DNA of 64,000 bases, taken from NCBI GenBank assembly GCA_030817875.1, contig JAUSZU010000001.1, positions 2,294,001 to 2,358,000 on the forward strand. The letters run 5' to 3'. The notes under the pieces are model-generated. The model was not told the origin of the DNA. It saw nothing but the letters and a program-made list of their open reading frames with translations, and made no database searches. Source of the stretch: Flavobacterium sp. W4I14. GTDB taxonomy: Bacteria; Bacteroidota; Bacteroidia; Sphingobacteriales; Sphingobacteriaceae. Both the position numbers and the translations under genes were made by a program. Below are positions 52,001 to 62,100 of this stretch, piece by piece (positions within the stretch are counted from its first letter, which is position 1; the number at the start of each line of letters is the position of its first letter).

Positions 52001-52081
52001 CTGGCCCTGTATGTTAACATTTTGTGCAAAGAGAAACTTCGACAAAATGGTAAATGCTAAAAAGAATATATATTTTCTCAT
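49001..52081 (-). CDS. SusC/RagA-family TonB-dependent transporter (pair 3)
   Basis: 1026 aa, signal peptide about 1-19. N-terminal carboxypeptidase-D-like domain (INIQGQVSDKDGGIPGASI region), then the SusC signature VVVGYGTTKKATLTGAISSV, the plug (SLQNTLAGRLPGFSSQQ ... IRGIGS ... IESLSILKDASTTAVYG) and a 22-strand barrel ending in GLSVTF. It imports oligosaccharides with TonB energy. It starts 33 bp after the SusD of pair 2, so pairs 2 and 3 share one transcript. Confidence 0.95.
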   Translation of the reverse strand: MRKYIFFLAFTILSKFLFAQNVNIQGQVSDKDGGIPGASIIEKDVPGNGASTGTDGKFRITLRGKSHILVVKAIGYLAKEVTVGQSANINIPLASDVKGLEEVVVVGYGTTKKATLTGAISSVSGQDIRRNPSASLQNTLAGRLPGFSSQQTSGQPGSDGATFFIRGIGSYTGSNQPLIIVDDIEFTYAQFARLDANEIESLSILKDASTTAVYGIKGANGVVLVTTRRGVVGPPSITFRSEYALSQPTRLPKFLNAYESATLFNQARINDGLPVQYSAADLEHWKAGDDPYGHPDVNWKEVLFRKFSYQWRNNFDISGGNDVVKYFASLGMVTQNGILNDFGAGEDVNNNFYYKRYNYRSNIDIKATKTLNVKLDLFGNIGEQNNPVIPNINGIQNIFYFYNSFLTLAPFAYPINNPNGSYGYSYAQPNRYSSPNIVQALTLGGYSRDFENNMNINAAATQKLDFITQGLSLRGAIAYGSTYTYNRGLSRGTYPAFIYNPADGTYTAKDPNVFRVGTYSLNYSPGSTTRTINPQASLNYDRTFGSHHVSGLALYNNRSFFGYRDPSNRDRILNFIPVPTSGFSGRVGYDYKGKYLAEFNAGYNKSEVFASGKKYGFFPAGSIGYNISEEKFFKENIKFVDRLKFRASYGLVGTDDIGNYAYAYLQTYNNSGNVSFGTSHNAYNAIFEGRLANSDVTWEKVKKLNIGMDLTMFKGRVTSTLDVFNDNRYDILTNRGTVSYVFGQSLPPVNLGKTNNRGFELEIAYNDKIGKDFNYRVGGNISVAKNKIVFQDEALPLFPYQQYTGNPINTPRQFKFLGFYQDAADIANSAKPLTGVKPGDIKYADLNGDGAITDADQSYFGYSNTPNTIVGFNLSANYKTLSLNVLFQGALNFNVAGVRESIQAFGSNLQAIHQQSWTPELGQNAKYPILSTSPNAISIPTSPSDFWNVRGDYLRLKSIELSYGIPQSWVNKVRLKGARIYINGTNLITWTKLGSLYEYDPEISSNNTNTNYPPQRLYNMGLSVTF

Positions 52082-52114
52082 AAATGCTTTCAGTTTTAAC
52101 TTATTTGTGAATAA

Positions 52115-53821
52115 TTACCAACCTTCGTTCTGTATCAGGCTTCTGTTTCTGATCACCTCTGAATAAGGGATAGGCATTAGGTAAAACCGCTGATTAAATA
52201 TTGTATTTGCTACTGTATATGGCGCATATGTTAAAGCGCCTGCTGGTGATTTGGTGATCAGTGTGCCGTGAAGCGAGCCGTTTAAAACCTGAGCAGCAAT
52301 TTTCCATCGTCTGATATCCCAGAAACGTTGTTCCTCAAAAGCCATCTCAATCCGTCTTTCGTTCTGGATGAAAGCACGCATATCTTCCTGAGACATTCCT
52401 GCTTTAATTCCATAGGTGTCTGCACCTGTGCCGGCAGTAATCCCCGCTCTTAAACGGAGCGACCTTAATGGTGCGTAGGCATCGGTTGTTCTACCCACTT
52501 CGTTTAAACATTCTGCGTAATCAAGCAATACTCCGCCGTAGCGAAAAATAATATAGTTGTGATCTTGGGTACCATAGGCTGTTGCAGCAGAAAAATCTGC
52601 CATATATTTCTTTAAGTAATAACCTGTTCTTGTTTGCACGGCTACACCTCCTGGTTTATCTTTACCGCCTTCAAAGGTTTCGACATTGCGACTCAGCCAC
52701 CTGATACCATTATAAAAAACAGTATTATCCAACCTTTTATCTCTTCCGGCATAAGGATTAGATGCTACATAACCAGAAGCCGGGTCTGTAATTCTCAATC
52801 CATTTAACATTGGAAATGCATCTACCAGCTCTTGTGTTGGACTGGTAAAACCATTACTTAAAGGGGTAGTATAACCTATTGGGGCATTATTGGTTTCCAG
52901 ATCAAAAGTTTTAGCTCTTTGTTTTGCCAATATTACCTCTGTATTTTTTCTGCCGATAAAAGCAGCGTTAAACGTTGTAGTAAGTTGGTAAGCATTTAAA
53001 TTGATTAATTCCTGCGCTGCATTTAAAGCTAATGTCCATCTTCCAGCATCAAATGTGGGATAACCTGCTAAAGCTTTTTTTGTAGGATCGCCCGCTGTTC
53101 CACCGCCGTTAAAAAGTGGACTAGCCGCATAAAGCAAAACTCTTGCTTTCAGCGCATAGGCAGCACCACGTGTAATTCTCCCCAAGTCAGAGTCTGCAAC
53201 TGGCTCAACACGCAATAAACCTTTAATGGCATCGCATTCGCTTACCAAATAATTGATACATTGTTCGAAAGTATTACGTGGAATCAGTAAATTATCATCT
53301 GGAGATAATACTTTATCACCAATTAACGGTACGCCTCCATATCTTTTAATCATTTCAAAATAGTTCATTGCCCTGATAAAACGTGCCTCAGCTTTCCAAT
53401 ACTGAAGTGTTTTTGGTGCATTTGCATCAACCGGAACTACATCTACATTGGCTAAGAAATCGTTCGCAGCACGAATTGCACGGTATGCAGCTGCCCAGTT
53501 ATCATCTGGATTATTGGTTGAATTTAACCTGCCATTTTTATAGTATTCTACCACCTTATTTTGTACAGATGGAATTGCATCGTCACTTCCGGCATCAAGA
53601 AAATCGCCTACAGCAAGGTCTCCGTCTACCCGTACCCTATTAAAACCGTCAGGTAATGAAGTATATAAATCTGAAAGTACTTGTCTGGCAAAATCACCGT
53701 TTTTATCAAGTGGATCGTAAACATTATCTTTTTTAATCCCTTGTAAAGGTGTTTCTTCATATTTTTTGCATGATGCCATCCCTATTAGGATTATCATCAC
53801 AGCCATTATTCTCATATTCAT
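52115..53821 (-). CDS. SusD/RagB-family glycan-binding lipoprotein (pair 2)
   Basis: 568 aa. Lipobox Cys at about residue 19 (IGMASCKKYEE). RFIRAMNYFEMIKRYGGVPL, LKARVLLYAASPLFNGGG, YAECLNEVGRTTDAYAPL and ERRIEMAFEEQRFWDIRRW match the family. It is paired with the SusC 11 bp upstream. Related to the pair 3 SusD (both share ASPLFNGGG), so the two pairs probably arose by duplication and act on similar ligands. Confidence 0.94.
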   Translation of the reverse strand: MNMRIMAVMIILIGMASCKKYEETPLQGIKKDNVYDPLDKNGDFARQVLSDLYTSLPDGFNRVRVDGDLAVGDFLDAGSDDAIPSVQNKVVEYYKNGRLNSTNNPDDNWAAAYRAIRAANDFLANVDVVPVDANAPKTLQYWKAEARFIRAMNYFEMIKRYGGVPLIGDKVLSPDDNLLIPRNTFEQCINYLVSECDAIKGLLRVEPVADSDLGRITRGAAYALKARVLLYAASPLFNGGGTAGDPTKKALAGYPTFDAGRWTLALNAAQELINLNAYQLTTTFNAAFIGRKNTEVILAKQRAKTFDLETNNAPIGYTTPLSNGFTSPTQELVDAFPMLNGLRITDPASGYVASNPYAGRDKRLDNTVFYNGIRWLSRNVETFEGGKDKPGGVAVQTRTGYYLKKYMADFSAATAYGTQDHNYIIFRYGGVLLDYAECLNEVGRTTDAYAPLRSLRLRAGITAGTGADTYGIKAGMSQEDMRAFIQNERRIEMAFEEQRFWDIRRWKIAAQVLNGSLHGTLITKSPAGALTYAPYTVANTIFNQRFYLMPIPYSEVIRNRSLIQNEGW

Positions 53822-53832
53822 CTATTTAAAGA

Positions 53833-56800
53833 TTAAAATTTAACACTTAAACCACCATTAATAACCTTTTGAATTGGGTAAACACCTCCGTTAGTTTCTG
53901 GATCAACCCTATCAAAAGAAGCGCTTGTAAACAAGTTTGTACCATTTACAAATAGTCTGATACTCGAAACTTTTACTTTATTGGTAAATCGCGGTGAAAT
54001 GGTATAGCCCAGTTCGATATTTTTCAATCGCAGGTAATTGCCACTGTGCATCCAGAAAGAAGAAACAATATTATTGTTAAAATTATTACCAACTGTAACT
54101 CTCGGATAGGTTGCAGTTGCTGCAGTCGCTGGCGTCCAACGGTCTAGATTATGTTCGTAAGCCTGCCCAAAGCCTCCATTCTGAAATTCCCATTCGCTGT
54201 TGCCTATTAACAGTAAGTTTCTATTTGCAACCCCTTGCAACAATACACTAAAATCGAAGCCCGAGTAAGAAAAACCAATATTTGCTCCATAATAAACTAA
54301 TGGCTTGTCTGTACCAATCTTAGCCTGGTCGAACTGGTCAATAATGCCATCGTTGTTTAAGTCTTTATATTTAATATCACCAGGAACAGGGTTATATCCT
54401 GCAATTTTGGCAGCGGCATTGATTTCTGCCTGCGATTGAAAAAGGCCATCAGCAATGTAGCCAAATTGCTGCCATACGAGTTGCCCAGTACGGCTTTGAT
54501 AGCTATATTCTCTAAAAACTTCATTCTGATAAATTACTTTTGATTTTAAAGTACTGGCATTACCAGAAATGAAATAGCTAAAATCGCCGAATGATTGTTG
54601 CCAATTTAACTGAAGTTCAAATCCGCTATAACGATTGATACCTACATTTAGGTTTCTTACCGTTGTACCTACAATGCTTGATAAATTAGGTGAAGTAAGC
54701 AGATCTGAGTATTTGTTATTGAAATATTCGGCCTGTAAAAACAAATGATTGCTAAATAATGTGGTTTTTAAGCCTAAATTTAATTTATCTCCTTTTTCCC
54801 AGGTTACATTTGGATTTGCCAGTACATCCTGACGTAAGGCAGAATTGCTCGAAGCACTTGTACCAAAGAAATACGAACTTGGGCTGCCTACATAAAATTG
54901 CTGGAAAACAAAATAACCCGCAGCATCGTTACCGGTACGTCCGTAACTGGCAAATAACTTAAAGTCGTTTAACCAAGGCAATTTAGGCATGAATTTTTCT
55001 TTGGTAAGGTTCCAACTTAAACCTGCTGCCGGAAAAAATCCCATCGGAGATCCTTTTGGATACCTATTGGTGCGGTTAAGTCCGAATGCTACTTCTGCGG
55101 TATAACGCTCATCGAAACTGTAGGCCGCCCGACCAGAACCTCCGTAATAATTCAAGCCAAGTTCGCTCCCACTGTTTACATTATCGCTGGTTGCTCTAAT
55201 CTGAGCATCAATCTGGTGCAGACCAAAATTTCTTTTATAACCTACTGCTCCTTCTACATATGATTGTCTGTTTTGATAATCGGTTGATGTACTATTATTT
55301 TGTGTTCCATTTACACCAAAAAGCTGGTATGATGCTGTTGAGCCTGTACCGGTTTGTTTATTAACTGCAAATGACTTACTTCTATCCGTGTTTTCAGATA
55401 GGCCAGAATAGAATGAAACCAATGCCTGCACCCATAAACCTGGCACAACGTCATCTAAATTTCTTCTTAATGTTAAGTCGGTAATGATATCTCTTCTGTA
55501 ATTTAAGCGATAGCCTGAGTTAACAGTTTGTGCATAAATATTATTTTGGAATTGCGTATTGCCCCCATAACTACCATTTTCATTGAAAATCGGATAAGCA
55601 TTGTTTGGGGTATTAAGAATAGAAGTAAAAATATTAGCGGCAGTACTTCCTGGTTGGGTATAATTCCCAATCCGACCAAAAAGGTGAAGTCCCAGTACCA
55701 TTTTCGGCGTAAGGTTTATATCTACGTTAGAGCGGACAGTATAATTACTGAAACTCGTATTGGTAGAATATTCGTTTAAATCACTTTCGTTAAATTGGCC
55801 CTTTTGATTCTGATATTCCAAGCCAACATAATACCTGGCGGTGTTTCCTCCGCCACGAAAATTAAGATCATAGCGACTAAACGTAGATTTATCTTTTAAC
55901 ACCTGATCCTGCCAGTTCACATCGGGATGCCCAATTGGATCTGAACCTGTTCTGAACGCATCTAGATCAGACTGTGTGTAAACGGGTTGGTCGCCACTGT
56001 TTCTCCTGGCTTCGTTGTATAAGTTGGCGTAATCAAAAGCGCCTAATGTTTTGGGCATTTTAAGAGGACTCTGAAAACCACTCTGCGCAGTTAGCGAAAT
56101 TTGTTGTGCACCAACAAACCCTTTTTTTGTAGTTATCGCAATTGCACCACCTGATGACCTCAGTCCTAACATTGCAGTAGAAACAGCATCTTTAAGTACA
56201 GTAACAGATTCGATCTCTTCCAGATCGATCATCGTGAGATCTCTTGGTATACCATCAATAAGCACAATTGGATTTTGCCCCCTTAACAATACCGATACTT
56301 CATCCAACCCTGGGCGGCCACTGGTTTGATTGGTGTACAAACCCGCCAACCGACCAGTTAATGCATTCTTTACACTTGTTGTGGTTGATTTGATGAGATC
56401 ATTATTGTATACCGCCTGCGTTGAAGCTGTGGTTAAATTTGGCGATAGCTTAATATCATTAGTCAATACAACTTTCTTTTGCATCATCACCATGATATTA
56501 TTGCCATCGATGCGGATAATCTGATTTAAATTTCCGTTAGCGATATATTCTTTGAGCAATTTACCATTGTACTGAACGCGTATTATGTCATTCTTGTTGG
56601 AATTCAGTTTTGCTGTTCCGGTACTGTCTGTTTTAGCATTGTTTTTAAGACTTATGTTTGAAACATCTGCGCCTTTTAATGGGAAATCATTCCCATCAAG
56701 AATTGTAAACATAACGCTCTTAAGTTGGGTGGTATCCTGCCGGTTTATTAGATTCCCTGAATTTGCGTAACTCTGATTACTTAAAATCAGAAAGGCCCAT

Positions 56801-56847
56801 GATATAAATATGAACCCTAGGTTTTTAAGTGTTTTTTCTCCACTCAT
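53833..56847 (-). CDS. SusC/RagA-family TonB-dependent transporter (pair 2)
   Basis: 1004 aa. A signal peptide is followed by an atypical N-terminal domain in which the usual carboxypeptidase-D-like motif is poorly conserved (FTILDGNDFPLKGADVSNIS), and the usual VVVGYGxxKK box is replaced by VVLTNDIKLSPNL. The plug is clear (LTGRLAGLYTNQTSGRPG ... LLRGQNPIVLIDGIP ... IESVTVLKDAVSTAMLG) and the barrel ends GGLSVKF. First gene of a four-gene operon. The promoter module lies about 320 bp upstream, giving an unusually long leader. Confidence 0.93.
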   Translation of the reverse strand: MSGEKTLKNLGFIFISWAFLILSNQSYANSGNLINRQDTTQLKSVMFTILDGNDFPLKGADVSNISLKNNAKTDSTGTAKLNSNKNDIIRVQYNGKLLKEYIANGNLNQIIRIDGNNIMVMMQKKVVLTNDIKLSPNLTTASTQAVYNNDLIKSTTTSVKNALTGRLAGLYTNQTSGRPGLDEVSVLLRGQNPIVLIDGIPRDLTMIDLEEIESVTVLKDAVSTAMLGLRSSGGAIAITTKKGFVGAQQISLTAQSGFQSPLKMPKTLGAFDYANLYNEARRNSGDQPVYTQSDLDAFRTGSDPIGHPDVNWQDQVLKDKSTFSRYDLNFRGGGNTARYYVGLEYQNQKGQFNESDLNEYSTNTSFSNYTVRSNVDINLTPKMVLGLHLFGRIGNYTQPGSTAANIFTSILNTPNNAYPIFNENGSYGGNTQFQNNIYAQTVNSGYRLNYRRDIITDLTLRRNLDDVVPGLWVQALVSFYSGLSENTDRSKSFAVNKQTGTGSTASYQLFGVNGTQNNSTSTDYQNRQSYVEGAVGYKRNFGLHQIDAQIRATSDNVNSGSELGLNYYGGSGRAAYSFDERYTAEVAFGLNRTNRYPKGSPMGFFPAAGLSWNLTKEKFMPKLPWLNDFKLFASYGRTGNDAAGYFVFQQFYVGSPSSYFFGTSASSNSALRQDVLANPNVTWEKGDKLNLGLKTTLFSNHLFLQAEYFNNKYSDLLTSPNLSSIVGTTVRNLNVGINRYSGFELQLNWQQSFGDFSYFISGNASTLKSKVIYQNEVFREYSYQSRTGQLVWQQFGYIADGLFQSQAEINAAAKIAGYNPVPGDIKYKDLNNDGIIDQFDQAKIGTDKPLVYYGANIGFSYSGFDFSVLLQGVANRNLLLIGNSEWEFQNGGFGQAYEHNLDRWTPATAATATYPRVTVGNNFNNNIVSSFWMHSGNYLRLKNIELGYTISPRFTNKVKVSSIRLFVNGTNLFTSASFDRVDPETNGGVYPIQKVINGGLSVKF

Positions 56848-57165
56848 AATTTTATGTTAGTTAGTTAGTTCTATTGCAGAATACACACACTGTTTTGTAG
56901 CGTGTGGATATTTGGCAATATTATATTGGTTTATATTAAGGATACGTGTAAGCTTTAGCCATTCACGTTTTCGTTAAAGTATGCTATCGTATATCCTAAA
57001 TCATCTTAGGTTTAGAAGCTTGGGGGCTTAATAAGGATACAACCGAACTAGATCAGTAGTAAATATTTTTTCATATTGCTAATAGTTAGTTATTGAATAG
57101 GGAGGGACAGTTTAGGATAGATTTAAAAAATGTGCTCAAGGCCATTAGTCTGATCTGCTATAAAA

Positions 57166-57267
57166 AATACTCATGGAATAAAGGTTTGGTTTTGACAAAG
57201 TAACCATTAAATTACCCCTCAATTGAGGGGTAATACGGTAATAAATAGGGGTTAAATCGTTACTTTT
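57166..57267 (-). promoter_or_regulatory. SusC promoter module, copy A (operon of pairs 2 and 3)
   Basis: Shares with 62258-62363 the block GAGGGGTAATACGGTAATAA (57225-57244), then TAGGGGyTAAATnGnTACTTTT and, on the other side, ACAAAGTAAyCAT and CCATG next to a TA-rich core promoter. Here the first part is a perfect 24-bp palindrome, ATTACCCCTC-AATT-GAGGGGTAAT (57211-57234). Confidence 0.65.
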
Positions 57268-57420
57268 AGGCCTTTTATGTCGTTTTTCTGCTTTTTGACA
57301 AGAAATTAAGCGTTAAATCGACGTTTAATTTCAGAATAAAAAGATTCGATTATCCATCTTTTTAAAGGGATATTGATTTAACAGATTAACCAGTTTATCT
57401 TTCTTTAAAACCGGCTACAA

Positions 57421-57465
57421 ACAAAAACTCTCCGAACCTTTCTTTACAGAAAGATCCGAAGAGTG
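57421..57465 (-). terminator. Terminator of the first SusCD operon
   Basis: ACTCTCCGAACCTTTC pairs with GAAAGATCCGAAGAGT (mismatches), T-run on the minus strand. It is homologous to the terminator at 47182. Confidence 0.8.
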
Positions 57466-57489
57466 AATTATTTAGGTAACCTGAAAGGT

Positions 57490-59115
57490 TTAATAGCCCG
57501 GGTTTTGAGTCAACACCGCATCTTTATTTAATTGTATTTCACTTAAAGGAATTGGCAATAACAAATTTTTTGTCGTTAAACCTGTAATCGGTTTTGATGC
57601 ATCGTTCGGGTTTAAACGAAGTGTACGTTCCACGAGAGTTCCTGTTCTCATCAGCGTCATCCTCCTATTTTCTTCGCCAATCAACTCTCTGGCTCTTTCA
57701 TCAAGAATAAAATCTTTAGTCATTTCAGCTGTACTAACCTGAGCAGCGTTTGCCCTTGTTCTAAGCACATTTATTGTTGTGGCAGCTTCAGCTGTTTTAC
57801 CTTGAGCAACCTGAGCTTCAGCTAACAGAAGATAGGTTTCGCCCAAACGCATCAAAATAAAATCTTTGATCATCGCATAACCAAAAGTGTCATTAGGATC
57901 AAAAGCGCCCCATTTGGTTGTACTTGGGCAAATATTGACTAACGTATCAGGACCGGTAAAAGGAACCTGCTTACCATATCTTGCAGCATATATAGGATTC
58001 GGGTCATTGTAATAATATCTTCTGCGGATGTTGTACTGAGAGTTCCTGATATCGTTACCTTTATACAAACCATAAAGTACCCAGTTGCTTAAGCGCAACC
58101 TGCCAATTGAACGCCCGCCTAACGAATCGGCCAAAGCCATTCCTGCGATGTTGTAATAAGCAGCGCCCCATACCCTTCTTTGCTGTGGATTATCGGTGAT
58201 ACCACCAACTACGGCTGTTGGATTTTCCTGTTCCAACACCCAAATAGCCTCTGTATTGCCCTGAACTCTTCTTTCATTTCCATATTGAAACATGTCCGAA
58301 TAATAATCTCCTGGCTGGCCAGTTTTAACACCATAACGGTTTCTGATGAGACTAAATTTTCCGCTACTGATAATGGCCTGTGCCTGTTGCTCAGCTAAAT
58401 CAGGTTTCCCGATTCGGAGATAAACTTCAGCCAGAAGTTGCATGGCCATAAATTTGTTTGCCCTGCCATACATTTTGCCTTTGGTATTGGTTTTTACCGC
58501 TTCAATATCAGGAAGATTTGCTGCAGCAAAAAGCAGATCTGCTACGATGAAGTTATTTACATCGGCTATTGGCGCCCTTACAAAATCTATTTTAGGCCCT
58601 GTCAATGCATGCGTAACCAGTGGTACGCCACCAAACAAAGTAGCTAAATTATTATAAGCATAAGCCCTGAAAAACTTAGCTTCGGCACTTACTGATTTTT
58701 TACCTGCTGCACTTAAAGTGGTAACACTTGGATTTTCTATGCCATCTAAAATAATGTTGGTTAAGTTAACCATGATGTAGTTTCTGTTCCAGGTGCGGCC
58801 AGCACCAACATCTAAAGATGTTAATAAAGCGTAGTTATAGTAAGGTATTTCTACACCTTGCTGGTTATTTGTTGCATTTGCTACATCGGTTCCTACCTGC
58901 CAAACACTTGGCCAGCCTTGCTGATCGGCCCAGGAGAATATGGTACTGGTATGATTATATAAACCAATTAGTGAGGCTTCAAATCCAAGTGAATCGGTAA
59001 GTGTTAATGGTGTATATGAAGAAAATGGCTTCTCATCTAAGTAAGATTTTTTGCAAGATGAAAATGCAATACATAATATGGATAAGGATGCGAATATGCT
59101 TATATATTTTTTCAT
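57490..59115 (-). CDS. SusD/RagB-family glycan-binding lipoprotein (pair 1)
   Basis: 541 aa. Lipobox Cys about residue 21 (IAFSSCKKSYLDEKP). AKFFRAYAYNNLATLFGGVPL, FMAMQLLAEVYLRIGKP, LRLGETYLLLAEAQVAQGK and ERARELIGEENRRMTLMR are SusD-family signatures. It is less like the other two SusDs than they are like each other. It starts 11 bp after its SusC. Confidence 0.94.
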   Translation of the reverse strand: MKKYISIFASLSILCIAFSSCKKSYLDEKPFSSYTPLTLTDSLGFEASLIGLYNHTSTIFSWADQQGWPSVWQVGTDVANATNNQQGVEIPYYNYALLTSLDVGAGRTWNRNYIMVNLTNIILDGIENPSVTTLSAAGKKSVSAEAKFFRAYAYNNLATLFGGVPLVTHALTGPKIDFVRAPIADVNNFIVADLLFAAANLPDIEAVKTNTKGKMYGRANKFMAMQLLAEVYLRIGKPDLAEQQAQAIISSGKFSLIRNRYGVKTGQPGDYYSDMFQYGNERRVQGNTEAIWVLEQENPTAVVGGITDNPQQRRVWGAAYYNIAGMALADSLGGRSIGRLRLSNWVLYGLYKGNDIRNSQYNIRRRYYYNDPNPIYAARYGKQVPFTGPDTLVNICPSTTKWGAFDPNDTFGYAMIKDFILMRLGETYLLLAEAQVAQGKTAEAATTINVLRTRANAAQVSTAEMTKDFILDERARELIGEENRRMTLMRTGTLVERTLRLNPNDASKPITGLTTKNLLLPIPLSEIQLNKDAVLTQNPGY

Positions 59116-59126
59116 GATGATGATAA

Positions 59127-62100
59127 TTAACGTAATGAAACATTTAAACCCAGAACGAAAGTTCTTGTTATTGGATAATTATTTGTCCAATCTGCCGTGA
59201 ATGCCTGCTGATTAGCATTAGAATTCCCTGTTCCTCTACCATAAGTAGTTTGCTCAGGATCCCAGCCTACCCAATTGGTGAAAGTGTGCAGGTTACGGCC
59301 ACTTGCATAAACGGTTAAACTACCCAGGTGAAGTTTATCTAAAATATGTTGTGAAAATACATAGCTTAATGTCACATCCTTGATTCTGGTGTAACTCGCA
59401 TCAGATGCATAACCGTATCCTAAAGTATTATTGTAAGATAAAGCCGGGCGGGTTTGGCTTTGGTTTTCAGGAGTCCAGTAGCCAATTTCTGCTGGCGTAT
59501 TTCTTCTACCTGTTTCATCGCCATAGGTTAAATCAGGATTGTTTCTCGTTATACCTTGTGCAGTTTGAATAAATACGCTTAGATTAATGTTTTTATAATG
59601 AAAAGTGTTGGTTATACCACCGGTCCATTTCGGGGCAGTTTGACCAAGAATGGTTCTGTCGTCGGCAGTAATTTTCCCATCACCATTTAAATCAGCAAAT
59701 TTTAAGCTACCAGGCTTTGCTGTTGGATCTTGCTTAGAAACGTCTTCGCCAGTTTGCCAAACGCCAGTCATTTTGTAATCATATACAACATTGATAGGCT
59801 GCCCTATAAACCACCTGTTCCCTAAATCATCTTTACCATCACCATACAAATCATCGATTTTATTTTTATTGGCCGCAAAAACAACCATTGTTTCCCAACG
59901 GAAGTTTTTCCCAGCAAGATTTTGAGTATTTAAAGTTAGCTCTAAGCCGTTGTTGGTGGTTTTACCAATATTTTCTAAAACTCTTGAGTAACCTGTAATA
60001 ATTGGCAAACTTCTGTACAGTAACAAACCACTTGTTTTATTCTGATAAGCTTCTACACTACCTGTAATTCTGTTGCTCAGAATTCCAAAATCTAAACCAA
60101 TGTTTGCAGTTTTGGTCGTTTCCCATTGCAACAATATATTACCCAAATTATTTGGGATAACCCCAATTGTACTAACTCCATTAAAAGGAGAACGGGATGA
60201 ACCTTCAGTGGTGATGGTATTATAAACACCAACAGCCTCATTACCGGTTTTGCCATACGATAACCTCAATTTCAGATTGCTAATGAGTTTAACATTTTTC
60301 ATAAAATTTTCGTTGATAACATTCCAGCCAATTGCTGCCGATGGAAAAACACCATATTTAGTTGTATTCGCTCCAAATACGGATGAACCATCTCTACGTG
60401 CAGTTAAAGTAAATAAATAGCGGCTATCATAAGAGTAAAACAAACGGCCCATTTGTGAATTCAATCCATATCTATCGCGATAAGAATTACTGGTTTGTGT
60501 GGCACCTGCACCTAAATTATCCAAACCTAATTCATCATTAATAAAGCCGGTAGCACCTGCCGTGGTTGAATTGTATTTACGTTCTTGTGCGCTATATAAG
60601 GCAGTAAAATCGAAATGATGCTTTTTAATATCCTTTGAATAGGTTAAGATATTTTCTATAGTATAACTGTTGGTAGATGCATTAACACTTCTTGCAGTTC
60701 CATTATTATCATTTGCTAAGCGCCCTATGTAACTACCTGATCTTTCAGGAAAATAAGTATAACCAGCGTTTAACCTAAATTTCAGGCCTGTTAATGCACC
60801 AGGAAATTTTACCTCGGCATAACCATTTCCATTAATATTGGTTGTTCTACCAATCTGTGTTGTTTTTAAGCCTAATAATGGATTGGTGTAAAGCAACTCA
60901 GGACTCATTGGGAAGATTGTGTATGATCCATTTGCATTATACTCCTGACCATAGGGACTCATTGCTGTAGCGAACAATAAATTTGCCCTTCCACCATCGA
61001 AATTATTACTGGTTAAAAATAGTGATGTACCTACAGTTAAAAAACTGGTAACGTTTACATCTAAGTTCGATCTTAAGCTGACACGATTGAACTGGTATCC
61101 TTTTACCACTCCTTTCTGATCTAAATAATCTCCGGAAATAAAGTATTTCACATCAGGAGATCCGCCGGAGATACTTACGTTATGATCCTGAATTTTACCT
61201 TGCTGTGTAGCCTCGTCTACCCAATTGATAGTAGTACCTGCATTGTAAGCAGGAAGTTCTCCAATATTTGGAACCGGTCTGGTTTGTGTTTGATTGGTTT
61301 GTTTAAGAAAATCAGCATATTTCTGCAGATATTCTGCTCCGCTCCGGGGTTCTAAAACATGGGCAATATTATCAATTCCCACATAACCGTTATAACGAAT
61401 TACGGGTTTACCAGTTGTTCCCCTTTTCGTGGTAACTAAGATTACGCCATTTGAGCCATTTGTACCATAAATAGCTGTGGCGCTCGCATCTTTCAAAATC
61501 TCTACCGATGCAATATCATTGGGGTTAATATCGTTTAACGAGCCACCTGTTTTAGTTAACGGAACACCATCTACTACTACGTAAGGGCCTGCATTGGCTG
61601 TTATAGAGTTTTGTCCGCGGATTAAGGCACTAGGCTGACTTCCAGGAACTGATGATGTAGTGGTAACATTTACGCCAGCTACTGCACCTTCGATTGATTG
61701 AAGAACATTTGTTACAGGTAGTTGCGACAACCTTGCTTTAGGTACAGAAACAATCGAACCGGTAACATCAGAGCGTTTTTGCGTACCGTAACCTACTACA
61801 ATTACATCTTGTAAGTTCTTATCCTTATCCTCTGCAAGGATGATGCTCAGTTGCGTGTCATTAGCTACCAATATGGTATTGGTTACATAACCTACAAAAG
61901 TAATCACTAAACTTTCTCCTTTTTGGGCTGATATTTTGAAATTTCCATTGGCATCGCTGGCCACCACCCGGGTAGTTCCCTTAACACTAATGGAGGCACC
62001 TGGAATGGGGTTACCTCTATTATCTTTTACTTTTCCAGAAATTGAGATTTGAGCGGTTGTTTGTGCAATTGAATTGTTTGATTTACCTAAGGATAGGATT